From assembly GCF_012027645.1 (NCBI RefSeq), contig NZ_SNUU01000001.1, positions 620,001 to 684,000 of the forward strand: DNA of 64,000 bases. The letters are read 5' to 3'. How positions within the stretch are numbered: position 1 is the first letter of the stretch; every line of letters starts with the position of its first letter. Origin of the DNA: Thermococcus sp. 18S1 (GTDB lineage Archaea > Methanobacteriota_B > Thermococci > Thermococcales > Thermococcaceae). Shown here one piece after another: positions 1 through 8,442 of this stretch. The notes under the pieces are model-generated. The model saw nothing but the letters and a program-made list of their open reading frames with translations, searched no databases and was not told the DNA's origin. The position numbers and the translations under genes are program-made.

Positions 1-240
1 CTCGAAGCGGATAAGATGGTCGGTGCTGGGGGCCTTGATGACGTCCTCGACATCAGTGAGAACGACCTTCCCGCTCTCGGAGTCGAAGGAGTAGACCTTA
101 ACGTCCCTCTTCGGCTTCTTTCTCACGTAAACCATGTTCTCGTAGCTCTCCTCCTCGAACAGTTCGTAGAGCTCGCGGAGCGTTATTCTGGCAGGTTTTC
201 CATCAATCTGGACGAGAATCCTTGTGTCTCCTGGGAAGCA
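1..240 (-). other. N-terminal part of an intein inside DP2
   Basis: The Cys codon at complement(238..240) is residue 963 of DP2. The preceding residues AAKRRN are the conserved DP2 extein just before CDGDEDA in intein-free homologues. The 80 residues that follow show intein block A (CFPGDTRILVQ, with nucleophile Cys1) and block B (APSTDHL, TxxH). The same insertion site carries the Pol II intein of Pyrococcus. The rest of the intein (any endonuclease part and the C-terminal HN/Q-Cys junction) is outside the window, so mini versus full intein cannot be told. Confidence 0.92.
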
Positions 241-3126
241 GTTCCTCCTCTTCGCGGCATGGTAATACGGGTGCGCGTAGCCGACCAGAACGTCGGAGAA
301 GCCTATTATCCTGCCTATGATTCCAGCCGAAGTGTGGGGAGCAAGGCCGATGACGAGGTGCCCGACGAGGTCCTCCATCTTCTCGGCGTTGTAGAATCTC
401 GGCAGACCGTAGAACTTCTCCAGGAGGTCGTCTATGAAGCGGGCCACCTTGAGGAGGTAGCGACCTGCCTCGTAGGGCAGTATGACGTCCTGAACGCGGA
501 GCTCGAGTATCTGGTCGTCCCGCTCCAGGGGCTTGCCCTCAAAGTCATGGGTGTAGCCGAGTTCGCGGAGCTTTTCAACGCTCGTGCCTATCTCCCTTGG
601 CTTGAAGTGGGTTATCGGGGCGTCGGTGGCGTCGAAACGAATGGTGCCGTCTTTAAAGACGTAGACGTCGTTTTTAGCCCTCAGGAGGCCCTTCTCAAGC
701 GGTTCTGCCATCTTGTAGCCCGAGGTCATACCCTGGACGCCCTTGAGCTTGTCGATACCGTAGACCTTGACGTTCTCCATCGCCGCGCGGAGAAGCTCCG
801 ATGGCTTTATGGTTCTCCTCGCGTAGGGCTTCAGCTCCATGCCGCACTTGGGACAGCGGAAGTCGAAGTTCTCGGCCTCGCTCTGCGAGTAATCAACGTT
901 GCACTTGGCGCAGTGCCAGAGGAGCTCCTTCCTCGTCCCACAGCGCGGGCAGATGTGCTCCGGCCCGGTGTGGCCGCACTCGGGGCACTTGAAGAAGGCT
1001 ATCTCCACGCTCGTTACCTTCCCTTCCTCGGCGGCCTTCTTGATGTCCCTGCTCGAGCCGCCAGCGAGGCCGATCGGGAAGAGAACCTGCACCGGCGGCT
1101 TCATCTTCCTCTCCTTGGCCTTCTCGGGCCTGCCCATTCTGGCTCCAATCCAGCTTATTCCCCTATCCCTGAGCTTTATCCGGTTGTTCTCGTTGATGAT
1201 GTCTATGACCGTGAAGAAGGGCTTAGCCCTGAACTCCCATTCGAGGTTCCCGAGGGGTGTAAGGAGCGCGGCGCTCCATGGGTAATCAACTACTATGACC
1301 TTCTTTCTCTCCTCGGTCCTCTCAAGCCTGTGGGGTAAACCGAGGAGTTCAAGGTAGCGCTTGATTTTGGGGTCGTTCTCCAGGACCACCTTCCTCGCGA
1401 ACTTGTTCTTCATGTGCTCGTCCCACTCGACTTGAGCCCCCAGCAAGGCCCTCTGGAGTTCCTCGACTTCCTCAGGTTTGAGAGTGTTCCAGTAGAGGGT
1501 GTAGTAGGGGTGGAACGGAACGTCCAGAACCTTTGAGAGGTGTACCGCAACCTCAACGCTCGGCCTCACGCGGAGGGGGTCTTTCAGCAGGTCTTCGAGA
1601 AAGTCCGGGTCGAGTTCGATGTACTCGGCCGCCTCCTCGATGGCCTCGCGCGGGTTGTCGGAGAACGGCTTAAGCTCGACCTCGTAGGTCTCGGCTATGG
1701 CCCCCACCAGCTCCTGAATCCACCATTCCTCCGAGTAGTTGGCGGGAAGGAGGGTCTGGTTGTTCTCCACGAAGTCTCCGAAGTTCACCAGAGCATCGCC
1801 GACGTAGAGTATCTCCTCCAGCCTGTCGCGGACCTTGATGGCGGTCTCGTAATCATCAACCCGTATAACGCTCCCGTCCTTGAGCTTGACTATTGGCCCC
1901 TCGACCGTCGTTGCCGGCGTCACGATACAGCCCTTGCCGGGCCTTTCCGTCTTCATCTGGGTTCCAATCGCTATGAACTCGTCGAGGAGGAGCATGGTGG
2001 CGGGGTTGACGCTCCAAGTGGCGAATCCACTGACGCGGGAGCGGCCGTAGCGCAGGCGGAAGCCGCCGTTCTCGGAGGGCTCGGCGAAGAGCGGCCTGCC
2101 CCCGATTATCTCCTTCGTGTACTTCTTGTTGGGGGCGATGTTGGCCTTGAACTTCTCGTAGAGCTCGTAGTAGAAGCCCTTCTCAACTTTCTCGGCAATT
2201 TCTTCCTTTGCCCCGGAATCCTCAGCCTTGGATTCGGAAGATTTGGAATCATCCGCCTTCTTGCCCTTTTCTTTGGCATCTACGAATTCCTTTATCCAGT
2301 CCCAGCCGTCAACTCCCATCTTGTCTATGTACTTGACGAGCTTCTTCGCCTTCTGGAGGACGCCCTCCGCTAAAACGAGAATCGCACCGCCGCGCAGGTG
2401 GTTGGTTTCAACGCCGGGAACGTCGCGGTGGCTGACTTCAACCTTATCGGTCTCTTCGCCGGTTATCTCGATGGGGATGTTCTTCATCGCCAGCCTTACC
2501 TCATCGGCCTCGGGATGGTACTGTAGCCTCGTAACCGCGCGGTGGTAGAGGTCTATCTCCTCGACCATCCTCTCTATGTGCTTCTCGCTCGGCTTGAAAC
2601 GGTCGAGGCCGAGCTTCTTCCTGACGTAGTCTCCGACGAGGACGCTGAGGGCCTGTGCGGTTCCTCCGGAGCTCCTTATCGGCCCCGCGTAGTAGAGGGC
2701 CAGGTATTCGGAATTGTCGTCCCACTCGTTCCTCTTGACCTTGACGTCGGCTATTCCCTCCAGAGGGGCGGAGACGATTCCCTCGGTGAGGATGGCAAGG
2801 GCGGTTCTAACGGCCTGCTCGGCATAGCGCTCCTTGCTCCCAAGGTCGCCGAACTTACCGTCTATAATCTCATCAACGACCTTTAGGGCGGCCAGTTCTT
2901 TACCGTACTCCTTAACAAGAACGCGTATCCTCTCGGCCACGCCCTTAGGGCCGACGAGGCTCTCAACACGGCCGGCCATGTCGGTCGCCTGGGGAACCTC
3001 AACCTCAAGGCTGGGGTCCTTTCCCTGTTCACGGGCCTTTCTCGCCACCTCGTAGGCCCGGTCTATCTCGCGCTGGAGCGATTCGAAGTAGGATTTCATC
3101 TCGGATGAGTAGAGCTCCTCGCCCAT
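1..3126 (-). CDS. polC: DNA polymerase II (PolD) large subunit DP2, intein-interrupted, partial
   Basis: Catalytic polymerase subunit of the archaeal family D replicative DNA polymerase, which works with DP1. Only about the first 1,040 codons are present; the 3' part, including the C-terminal extein, lies beyond the left edge. Visible: an N-terminal region typical of the family (AGPIRSSGGTAQ near residue 143), a charged low-complexity linker near residues 290-325, and a block of CxxC pairs (FKCPECG, HICPRCG, WHCAKCN, FRCPKCG) expected to bind zinc. At residue 963 the conserved extein ...HAAKRRN is followed by CFPGDTRI, the start of an intein. The ATG directly follows the DP1 stop (TGAATG), so translation is probably coupled. 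High confidence in identity. Confidence 0.97.
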   Translation of the reverse strand, partial: MGEELYSSEMKSYFESLQREIDRAYEVARKAREQGKDPSLEVEVPQATDMAGRVESLVGPKGVAERIRVLVKEYGKELAALKVVDEIIDGKFGDLGSKERYAEQAVRTALAILTEGIVSAPLEGIADVKVKRNEWDDNSEYLALYYAGPIRSSGGTAQALSVLVGDYVRKKLGLDRFKPSEKHIERMVEEIDLYHRAVTRLQYHPEADEVRLAMKNIPIEITGEETDKVEVSHRDVPGVETNHLRGGAILVLAEGVLQKAKKLVKYIDKMGVDGWDWIKEFVDAKEKGKKADDSKSSESKAEDSGAKEEIAEKVEKGFYYELYEKFKANIAPNKKYTKEIIGGRPLFAEPSENGGFRLRYGRSRVSGFATWSVNPATMLLLDEFIAIGTQMKTERPGKGCIVTPATTVEGPIVKLKDGSVIRVDDYETAIKVRDRLEEILYVGDALVNFGDFVENNQTLLPANYSEEWWIQELVGAIAETYEVELKPFSDNPREAIEEAAEYIELDPDFLEDLLKDPLRVRPSVEVAVHLSKVLDVPFHPYYTLYWNTLKPEEVEELQRALLGAQVEWDEHMKNKFARKVVLENDPKIKRYLELLGLPHRLERTEERKKVIVVDYPWSAALLTPLGNLEWEFRAKPFFTVIDIINENNRIKLRDRGISWIGARMGRPEKAKERKMKPPVQVLFPIGLAGGSSRDIKKAAEEGKVTSVEIAFFKCPECGHTGPEHICPRCGTRKELLWHCAKCNVDYSQSEAENFDFRCPKCGMELKPYARRTIKPSELLRAAMENVKVYGIDKLKGVQGMTSGYKMAEPLEKGLLRAKNDVYVFKDGTIRFDATDAPITHFKPREIGTSVEKLRELGYTHDFEGKPLERDDQILELRVQDVILPYEAGRYLLKVARFIDDLLEKFYGLPRFYNAEKMEDLVGHLVIGLAPHTSAGIIGRIIGFSDVLVGYAHPYYHAAKRRNCFPGDTRILVQIDGKPARITLRELYELFEEESYENMVYVRKKPKRDVKVYSFDSESGKVVLTDVEDVIKAPSTDHLIRFE

Positions 3127-5259
3127 TCAAACCCCCTCACAGTACTCGTCAAACCTCACAACGGCCCTCAGGCGGGCGGTTTCGACGTCTATTATGGGCA
3201 CCCTGGCGGGTGTCGGCATGATGTTTACCATCTTCTGGAACTCCGTCTGGGCCTGCCAAGTTCCGGTGTTTATCAGAAAAACGCCGTTGTACATCTTGTA
3301 CTCCATAACGTGGACGTGACCGGCCTGGAAGAGGTCGGGAACGGATTCTATAACGAGGGTATCCTCCGAATCCGGTGCGACTGGCACCTTCTCCCCGAAG
3401 GTCGGCGCAAGGTGGCGGAGTTTGAGCAGGTCGAGCATGGCCTCAGCGGGCCTGTGGTGGCTCCTGTTCGGGATAAAGCTGACGACGTCCTCTATGCCGC
3501 GCCCGTGGGCAATGAGAAAGTCGCGTCCGTGAAGCCTCACGACGGCCGGGTTGCTTATCATGACGGCGTTCTTGAGCTTTTTGAGGGGTCTGGCGTACTC
3601 ATCGTAGAATCCCGGCTGGGGGAGGGCGGTTCTGGCGGCGTCGTGGTTGCCCGGGCCGATGAACATGGTTATGTGGTCGGGCACGTTGCGGAGGAGGTTC
3701 GCCAGGGCCTCGTACTGGTCGAAGATGTCAGGAATCTCCAGCTCGTTGTACTGGCCGGGGTAGATACCGATTCCATCGACGACATCGCCGGCGATTATCA
3801 TGTACTTTATCCTGCTCACGAGCTCCTCCTCGGCGCGGTTGTTCACCTCACCGTTGAGCCACTCGAGGAAGCGTTCAAAGGCCTTCTCACAGAACTTGTT
3901 GCTCCCCACGTGAACGTCGCTTAGGAGGATGGCGTAAACCTTCTCCTCGAGCGGGGGCTTGTCTCGCTTGAACTTCGGAACGTCCGGGAGGTAGATTCTG
4001 TTGGCAAAGAATATGCCCCTCCCCGAGTAGCGGCCGCGGAAGGCTATAACGGAGTCGGGCATTATCTGGAAGAACTTCTTGCTCTCCTCGTTGTTGCGGT
4101 TTATGAAGACCTTGATTATCCCGGTGCTGTCCTCGACCTCAAACATGAAGCCCTTGGCAGTCTCGCGCTTGCTGTTGATGAGACCTATGATTGTTACCTC
4201 CTCGTCCCCCCCAACGTAGCCCAGCTTCCCTATGTCTATGACGCTGCCGAGCTCGGGATTCTCGCGGAGAATCCTGCGCATCTTCCTCAGCCGGCTCTTG
4301 AAGTAGTCCGAGTACACCTTGACTATTATCTCGCCCTCCTTGCTGGCGGCGCTCTTGACTTTGGGAGCCTCGAACTTCACGTTCTTGACGTCGAAGACGA
4401 GCTCCCAGTCATCCTTTATCTCCCTCGCGCGGTAGTGGAAGCCCTCCCTGGGCGATATAACAACATCCGCGTACGTCGAGTAGCTCTTCTCCTCGGAAAC
4501 CTCCTCACCGACGTAGGCTATCGGCACCCCGTAGTCACCGTAAACTATCTTGGGCTTCACACCGTTCCCGTTCTCGTCGGAGTAGTAGGACTCATCGTCG
4601 GCGTAGCCATTTCCGTTCTCCGGGAAAGCGGAGCCAGTATCCGCGGAGGGTTCCGACTGCAGCACAGCACCGTTCTCCACAGGAAACGTCTCGGGGGAAG
4701 CCTCCCCTCCAGGAGTCTCGGAGGACACGTTTTCCCCGACTGACGCCCCGCCATCACCATCGGGGGACGAAGTTCCAGTGGAAATGAAACTCTCCCCCCC
4801 AGAATAGTTGGGTTCCTCTTGCTCAGATTCACCGAAAGAAGCGGTTTCCACAGTGGATTCAGCAGGAGTTCCAGTGGAAATATAGGTTGATGACGCTTCT
4901 TCAGAAGAACTAACCGTCTCGCCGGATTCGGCAACAGGAGCCCCGTCAGAAGTATTCCCGACAAAATCGGATGACTCCTCCGACAGTTCGCCGGTTCCCC
5001 CAGATTTGAGGGGAATTTCCTCGGCAACCTCGCGGCGCTCGGGGGAACCCTCGCCGGCGGTGAGTTCCAGTGGAGCGGGGGCCTTCCCACTGAGGAACTC
5101 CTTCGCAATGGCGGAGTCTATGACAAACGTTCCCCTGGCACGGGCGAACTTTATCAGCTCAGCGAGGGTGAAGTCCTTCTTGTAGCTATCCACGAGAAGA
5201 TAGTAAGCCGAAGGGGTGATTAAATAGCGATTGGCCATTAAATCCTCTATCAAACCCAT
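3127..5259 (-). CDS. polB: DNA polymerase II (PolD) small subunit DP1, 3'-5' exonuclease
   Basis: Proofreading subunit of PolD, 710 residues. The C-terminal half is a calcineurin-like phosphodiesterase with the Mre11-like motifs SDVH (447-450), GDVVDG (491-496), GPGNHD (535-540), AHGR (584-587) and GHVH (647-650). An OB-type domain precedes it (about 340-425). The N-terminal about 55 residues form the helical domain, followed by a long Ser/Glu/Gly-rich linker (about 60-235) that should be disordered. The start ATG overlaps the cdc6 stop (TGATG), and the stop abuts the DP2 start, so cdc6-DP1-DP2 read as one operon. The linker DNA carries several ORB-like palindromes, described separately. Confidence 0.97.
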   Translation of the reverse strand: MGLIEDLMANRYLITPSAYYLLVDSYKKDFTLAELIKFARARGTFVIDSAIAKEFLSGKAPAPLELTAGEGSPERREVAEEIPLKSGGTGELSEESSDFVGNTSDGAPVAESGETVSSSEEASSTYISTGTPAESTVETASFGESEQEEPNYSGGESFISTGTSSPDGDGGASVGENVSSETPGGEASPETFPVENGAVLQSEPSADTGSAFPENGNGYADDESYYSDENGNGVKPKIVYGDYGVPIAYVGEEVSEEKSYSTYADVVISPREGFHYRAREIKDDWELVFDVKNVKFEAPKVKSAASKEGEIIVKVYSDYFKSRLRKMRRILRENPELGSVIDIGKLGYVGGDEEVTIIGLINSKRETAKGFMFEVEDSTGIIKVFINRNNEESKKFFQIMPDSVIAFRGRYSGRGIFFANRIYLPDVPKFKRDKPPLEEKVYAILLSDVHVGSNKFCEKAFERFLEWLNGEVNNRAEEELVSRIKYMIIAGDVVDGIGIYPGQYNELEIPDIFDQYEALANLLRNVPDHITMFIGPGNHDAARTALPQPGFYDEYARPLKKLKNAVMISNPAVVRLHGRDFLIAHGRGIEDVVSFIPNRSHHRPAEAMLDLLKLRHLAPTFGEKVPVAPDSEDTLVIESVPDLFQAGHVHVMEYKMYNGVFLINTGTWQAQTEFQKMVNIMPTPARVPIIDVETARLRAVVRFDEYCEGV
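4673..5075. promoter_or_regulatory. Cluster of ORB-like/mini-ORB motifs inside the DP1 linker
   Basis: Within 400 bp of coding sequence are: an ORB-like element at 4673-4697 (TTCTCCACAGGAAACG followed after a few bases by GGGGG); a site at 4772-4793 identical over 22 nt to the right-hand oriC ORB at 8824-8845; a full TTCCAGTGGAAA at 4869-4880; a partial TTCCAGTGGAG at 5065-5075; and a degenerate TTTCCACAGTGG at 4845-4856. They are potential Orc1/Cdc6 binding sites about 3.5 kb from oriC. In protein they encode the repeated ISTGT peptides of the linker, so peptide repetition could also explain part of the pattern. Confidence 0.55.
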
Positions 5260-6506
5260 CAGAGCAGCCTCCTCTGGCGGGACATGCTCACCGTCAGCAT
5301 GGTCTGAAGCTGGGAATCGTGTCTGTATATGTTCTTGACTTTATAAGGTGTTACGTTGAGCCGTATCTCCTTCGTCCTGCCGTAGCGGCCCTTGCTGACG
5401 ACCTTGGCGTTGATGATGCCGAGCATGTCGAGCTCGTTTATCAGGTCGCTCACGCGCCTCTGGGTGAGGGGTTCGAGGTCGATGTGGTCGCAGAGGGACA
5501 TGTAAACCGAGTAAACGTCGCCCGTGTTCGCGGGCAGTTCACCGTTCTCGTCCAGGAGGACTATGGCGTAGAGCAGAACCTTCGAGTGGAGAGGAAGGGT
5601 CTTTATAACCTCCTCCATCGTGTCCTGTTCTATCTTCTCCTGGGCCTTCCACACGTGCCTCTCCGTGACCTTGCTCGCACCCTCGCGCTCGGCTATCTCA
5701 CCGGCAACACGGAGCAGGTCAAGGGCCCTCCTCGCGTCGCCGTGCTCCCTCGCGGCCAGGGCGGCACACAGGGGCACGACGCCGTCGTCGAGAACACCCT
5801 CGTTGAACGCGTCGCCGGCACGCTGCATCAGAATATCCCTGAGCTGGTTGGCGTCGTACGGGGGAAAGACGACCTCCTCCTCGCTCAGGCTCGAGAGAAC
5901 GCGGGCATCGAGGTACTCCTTGAATTTGAGGTCGTTTGAGATGCCTATGATGCTCACCTTCGCGAGGCCCAGTTCGGTGTTTATCCTCGTGAGGGAGTAG
6001 AGTATATCATCGCCGCTCTTTTTGATTAGCTTGTCGATCTCGTCCAGAACTATTATAACGAAGCGCTCACGGGCGTCGATTACCTCCTTAAGCCGTGCGT
6101 AAACCTCATCGGTGGGCCAGCCAACGAGGGGGACCTCAACGCCGCTCTCGTTCTTAAAGTGGTTCACGATGTTCGCCAGAACACGGTACTGGGTGTCCAC
6201 TATCTCGCAATTGATGTAGATGACGTCCACGGGAATCTCATACTTATCGGAGATCCTCTTCAGCTCATCGGTAACGAATTTTATGGTAACCGTCTTACCA
6301 GTTCCCGTCTTTCCGTACACAAAAACGTTCGAAGGCGTCTCGCCGCGGAGGACGGGAACCAAGATATGTGCCAGCTCCTCAATCTGCTCGCGCCTGTGGG
6401 GGAGCTCCTTGGGGGTATAACTATGCCTGAGGACCTCTTTATTCTTGAATATCTTCTTGGCATGAAGGTACTTCTCGAAGATTGAATCAAGGTAATTGTC
6501 GTCCAT
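5259..6506 (-). CDS. cdc6: Orc1/Cdc6 replication initiator
   Basis: Origin recognition and helicase-loading AAA+ ATPase that binds ORB repeats at oriC. Visible: Walker A GKTGTGKT (65-72), Walker B LDEID (154-158), sensor region GISNDLKF, and a C-terminal winged helix. At 415 residues it has the family's usual length. An in-frame GTG lies three codons upstream, but the GGTGGTG ribosome binding site in front of the ATG at 6506 favours the ATG. It is first in the operon cdc6-DP1-DP2. A palindrome matching the mini-ORB core (TTCCAATGGAA) lies immediately upstream of the ribosome binding site, so autoregulation is possible. Confidence 0.96.
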   Translation of the reverse strand: MDDNYLDSIFEKYLHAKKIFKNKEVLRHSYTPKELPHRREQIEELAHILVPVLRGETPSNVFVYGKTGTGKTVTIKFVTDELKRISDKYEIPVDVIYINCEIVDTQYRVLANIVNHFKNESGVEVPLVGWPTDEVYARLKEVIDARERFVIIVLDEIDKLIKKSGDDILYSLTRINTELGLAKVSIIGISNDLKFKEYLDARVLSSLSEEEVVFPPYDANQLRDILMQRAGDAFNEGVLDDGVVPLCAALAAREHGDARRALDLLRVAGEIAEREGASKVTERHVWKAQEKIEQDTMEEVIKTLPLHSKVLLYAIVLLDENGELPANTGDVYSVYMSLCDHIDLEPLTQRRVSDLINELDMLGIINAKVVSKGRYGRTKEIRLNVTPYKVKNIYRHDSQLQTMLTVSMSRQRRLL

Positions 6507-6518
6507 GCTCACCACCTA

Positions 6519-6531
6519 TTCCAATGGAAAT
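6519..6531. promoter_or_regulatory. Mini-ORB-like palindrome in the cdc6 leader
   Basis: TTCCAATGGAAAT sits directly before the AGGTGGTG ribosome binding site of cdc6 (read on the minus strand). It matches the mini-ORB core TTCCASTGGAAA except at the central base. The rest of the 280-bp intergenic region (6507-6786) is AT-rich, with a TATA-like CTTAAAAC on the minus strand near 6590 and a weak ORB-like CTCCAGAGGAAGC at 6655-6667. No gene was seen there. Confidence 0.45.
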
Positions 6532-6786
6532 CCAGGCCGGTTGCAGATTATTGTACAAACCTAATCACATGATTTTGCCAATAAGACAGTTTTAAGGGAT
6601 TATTGTTGGCTATTTTCCTAGAGCATTATTTATGTTTTGAGCATCAGACACTCGCTCCAGAGGAAGCACTGGATGCAGAGGAAAGCATAGATATTCGAGG
6701 TCAAGGGTTTATATGCGTTGTTGAACAGGGGGATGTAAAAAGAATGCAAGAAAATAGGGGAGATAATCAAAGAAAATAAGCCAGGA

Positions 6787-7398
6787 TCATGCCCCTTCCG
6801 GCCCAGATTTTCCTTGAGTGGCTTCAAGAACAGAATCCAGAAGTCTTCTTGCCCCAGCTTCGTCGAGTCCAACTTTGACAGTCAGGAACTCCATGAGCTG
6901 CTCGTAGGTGTACCCCTTCTCTATCCTCTCGAGGAGCATGTAGAGTATGCGGTCAAAGACCCGCTCCACGAATTCCTCCTCAAGACCCAGCGCCTCCACA
7001 CCGGACAGAAGTCCTATCGCCAGGGCAGTTAGGGCGTCGTTGAATTCTTCCTTTCCAAGGGTCTTCTTGTCCAAGTCAACGCGGATGTTGACGACGTCGT
7101 TGGGCCTTCCCAGGCTGAACTTCATCATGTGAATCCTATCGTTAAGCTCCAGAAGCGTGTGGTACACATAGAGCTTGTCAGCCTCGTCCATGCCGTACGT
7201 CTCAAGGCTGGTGGGGATCACGAGATGAACGAACTCATCAGAGAACGCGACCACAAGGGTAAACGGCATCTTGGGGTGTTCCGCCACGTAGGTGGCCTCA
7301 CCAATCTCGCTTACGTTCCACGGAAGATCCACGATATCTTCAGCGTCCTCACTACCGGACCTAAGCCACTCAAGAACCTGGGCTTCTATATCATCCAT
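6787..7398 (-). CDS. YbjN-like domain protein, copy A
   Basis: A 203-residue soluble, acidic protein, paralogous to the neighbour at 7633-8256. The first about 120 residues look like a YbjN / type III secretion chaperone-like alpha-beta fold (strands YVAEHPKMPFTLVVAF and VNIRVDLDKKTL); the remainder is helical. The family assignment is by overall look and is tentative. No catalytic motif is seen. A GAGGTGATC ribosome binding site supports the ATG at 7398. It lies between cdc6 and oriC, transcribed towards cdc6, which makes a link with replication or cell-cycle control worth considering but unproven. Confidence 0.75.
   Translation of the reverse strand: MDDIEAQVLEWLRSGSEDAEDIVDLPWNVSEIGEATYVAEHPKMPFTLVVAFSDEFVHLVIPTSLETYGMDEADKLYVYHTLLELNDRIHMMKFSLGRPNDVVNIRVDLDKKTLGKEEFNDALTALAIGLLSGVEALGLEEEFVERVFDRILYMLLERIEKGYTYEQLMEFLTVKVGLDEAGARRLLDSVLEATQGKSGPEGA
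7025..7085. repeat. 61-nt exact repeat shared by the two YbjN-like genes, copy 1
   Basis: Identical over 61 nt to 7883-7943, at the same place in the paralogous gene. It encodes the segment from RVDLDKK to FNDALTA. The flanking sequence is clearly more diverged, which suggests gene conversion or strong local constraint. Confidence 0.9.
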
Positions 7399-7632
7399 AA
7401 CAGATCACCTCAGTGAGATTAAACTCGAAGGTGTTAATAAGGGTTTCTACCCAGAACTTTCAAACAAAGATGTCGAACCCACTATGTTCAAAAAGCGCAC
7501 AGATGAATACATTCCAGGGAGAATCCATTCGAACACATTACGACGCAACCGTAAGTGACGTCAGAAAAAGGAACTGGTCCCAGGTATGCCCTAAAAAGAA
7601 TGAGATCCAAAAGAAAAAGTAAAACCTGCGGC

Positions 7633-8256
7633 TCAGAAGTACCCGACGTCCTTTTCGTGACCCTCAAGGGAGCGCTTCGCAGCAAAAACCTCGTCCAGGA
7701 GGTTTTTCGCATCCTCAACGGTCATGCCAACCTTAACCGTTAAGAACTTCATCAGCTCCTCCCTGCTGGCACCCTTATCAACCCTGTCCACGACCATGCC
7801 CACTATACGATCAAATATCTCTTGGGCGAACGCCTCCTCGAGACCCAACGCGGAAACGGAGGAGAGAAGCCCTATCAGGAGTGCAGTTAGGGCGTCGTTG
7901 AATTCTTCCTTTCCAAGGGTCTTCTTGTCCAAGTCAACGCGGAGGTACACATCGTCGTTCATTCCAGACAGGGTGAACTTCATCATGTTCACCTGGTCGT
8001 TGAGGCGGAGGAGGGTGTGGTAGATCTTGAGCTTATCGTCGTTTGTCATCGAGAATGTCTCGAGCCCCAGCGGGACCAGGAGATGAATGAAACCCTCGGA
8101 GAAGACCACCAGAAGCGAGAAGGGCATCCTTGGGTGTTCAGCCACGTAGGTGTTGGGCTGGATTTCCTTAACGGACCAGGGGAGATCCACTATGTCTTCC
8201 GCGGTATCATCACCAGCTTTCAGCCACCCGAGAACTCGGGCCTCCATATCATCCAT
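7633..8256 (-). CDS. YbjN-like domain protein, copy B
   Basis: Paralogue of the gene at 6787-7398 (207 residues, same N-terminal MDDxEAxVLxWL and same domain order). The start is set at the ATG at 8256, preceded by GGTGATC; an in-frame GTG three codons earlier overlaps that ribosome binding site. It is the gene nearest to the left edge of oriC and is transcribed away from it. The 234-bp gap to copy A holds a TATA-like sequence (CCTTATTAAC on the minus strand near 7430), so each copy probably has its own promoter. Function unknown; the tandem pair points to duplication. Confidence 0.75.
   Translation of the reverse strand: MDDMEARVLGWLKAGDDTAEDIVDLPWSVKEIQPNTYVAEHPRMPFSLLVVFSEGFIHLLVPLGLETFSMTNDDKLKIYHTLLRLNDQVNMMKFTLSGMNDDVYLRVDLDKKTLGKEEFNDALTALLIGLLSSVSALGLEEAFAQEIFDRIVGMVVDRVDKGASREELMKFLTVKVGMTVEDAKNLLDEVFAAKRSLEGHEKDVGYF
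7883..7943. repeat. 61-nt exact repeat shared by the two YbjN-like genes, copy 2
   Basis: Second copy of the exact 61-nt tract at 7025-7085, in the paralogous gene. Confidence 0.9.
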
Positions 8257-8338
8257 AGAGATCACCGAATATAGTATACGTGACTTAGGTTAATTAATCT
8301 TACAGTGGAAATGGACGTGTTACACTGGAACCAGCGCC

Positions 8339-8360
8339 CTCCACAGGAAGCGAAGGGGGT
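8339..8360 (+). promoter_or_regulatory. ORB element with G-string
   Basis: CTCCACAGGAAGCGAAGG followed by GGGT matches the general archaeal ORB layout: dyad core CTCCACAGGAAAC followed by a G-rich tail. It points rightwards. Two degenerate mini-ORB cores (ACAGTGGAAAT and ACACTGGAAC) lie within 40 bp to its left. Confidence 0.8.
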
Positions 8361-8442
8361 GGATGAACAGCAATGTTCTCCAGAACTTTAAGTTTGTAAA
8401 TGGCCAGATGTATTCAAATGAGTACTTCCACTGAAAGGTGAA

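Noticed and set aside
16-2373. Long plus-strand reading frames (440 and 277 codons) opposite the left end
   Set aside because: They lie antisense to DP2, whose translation matches the PolD large subunit over its full length; the plus-strand products have no recognisable features.
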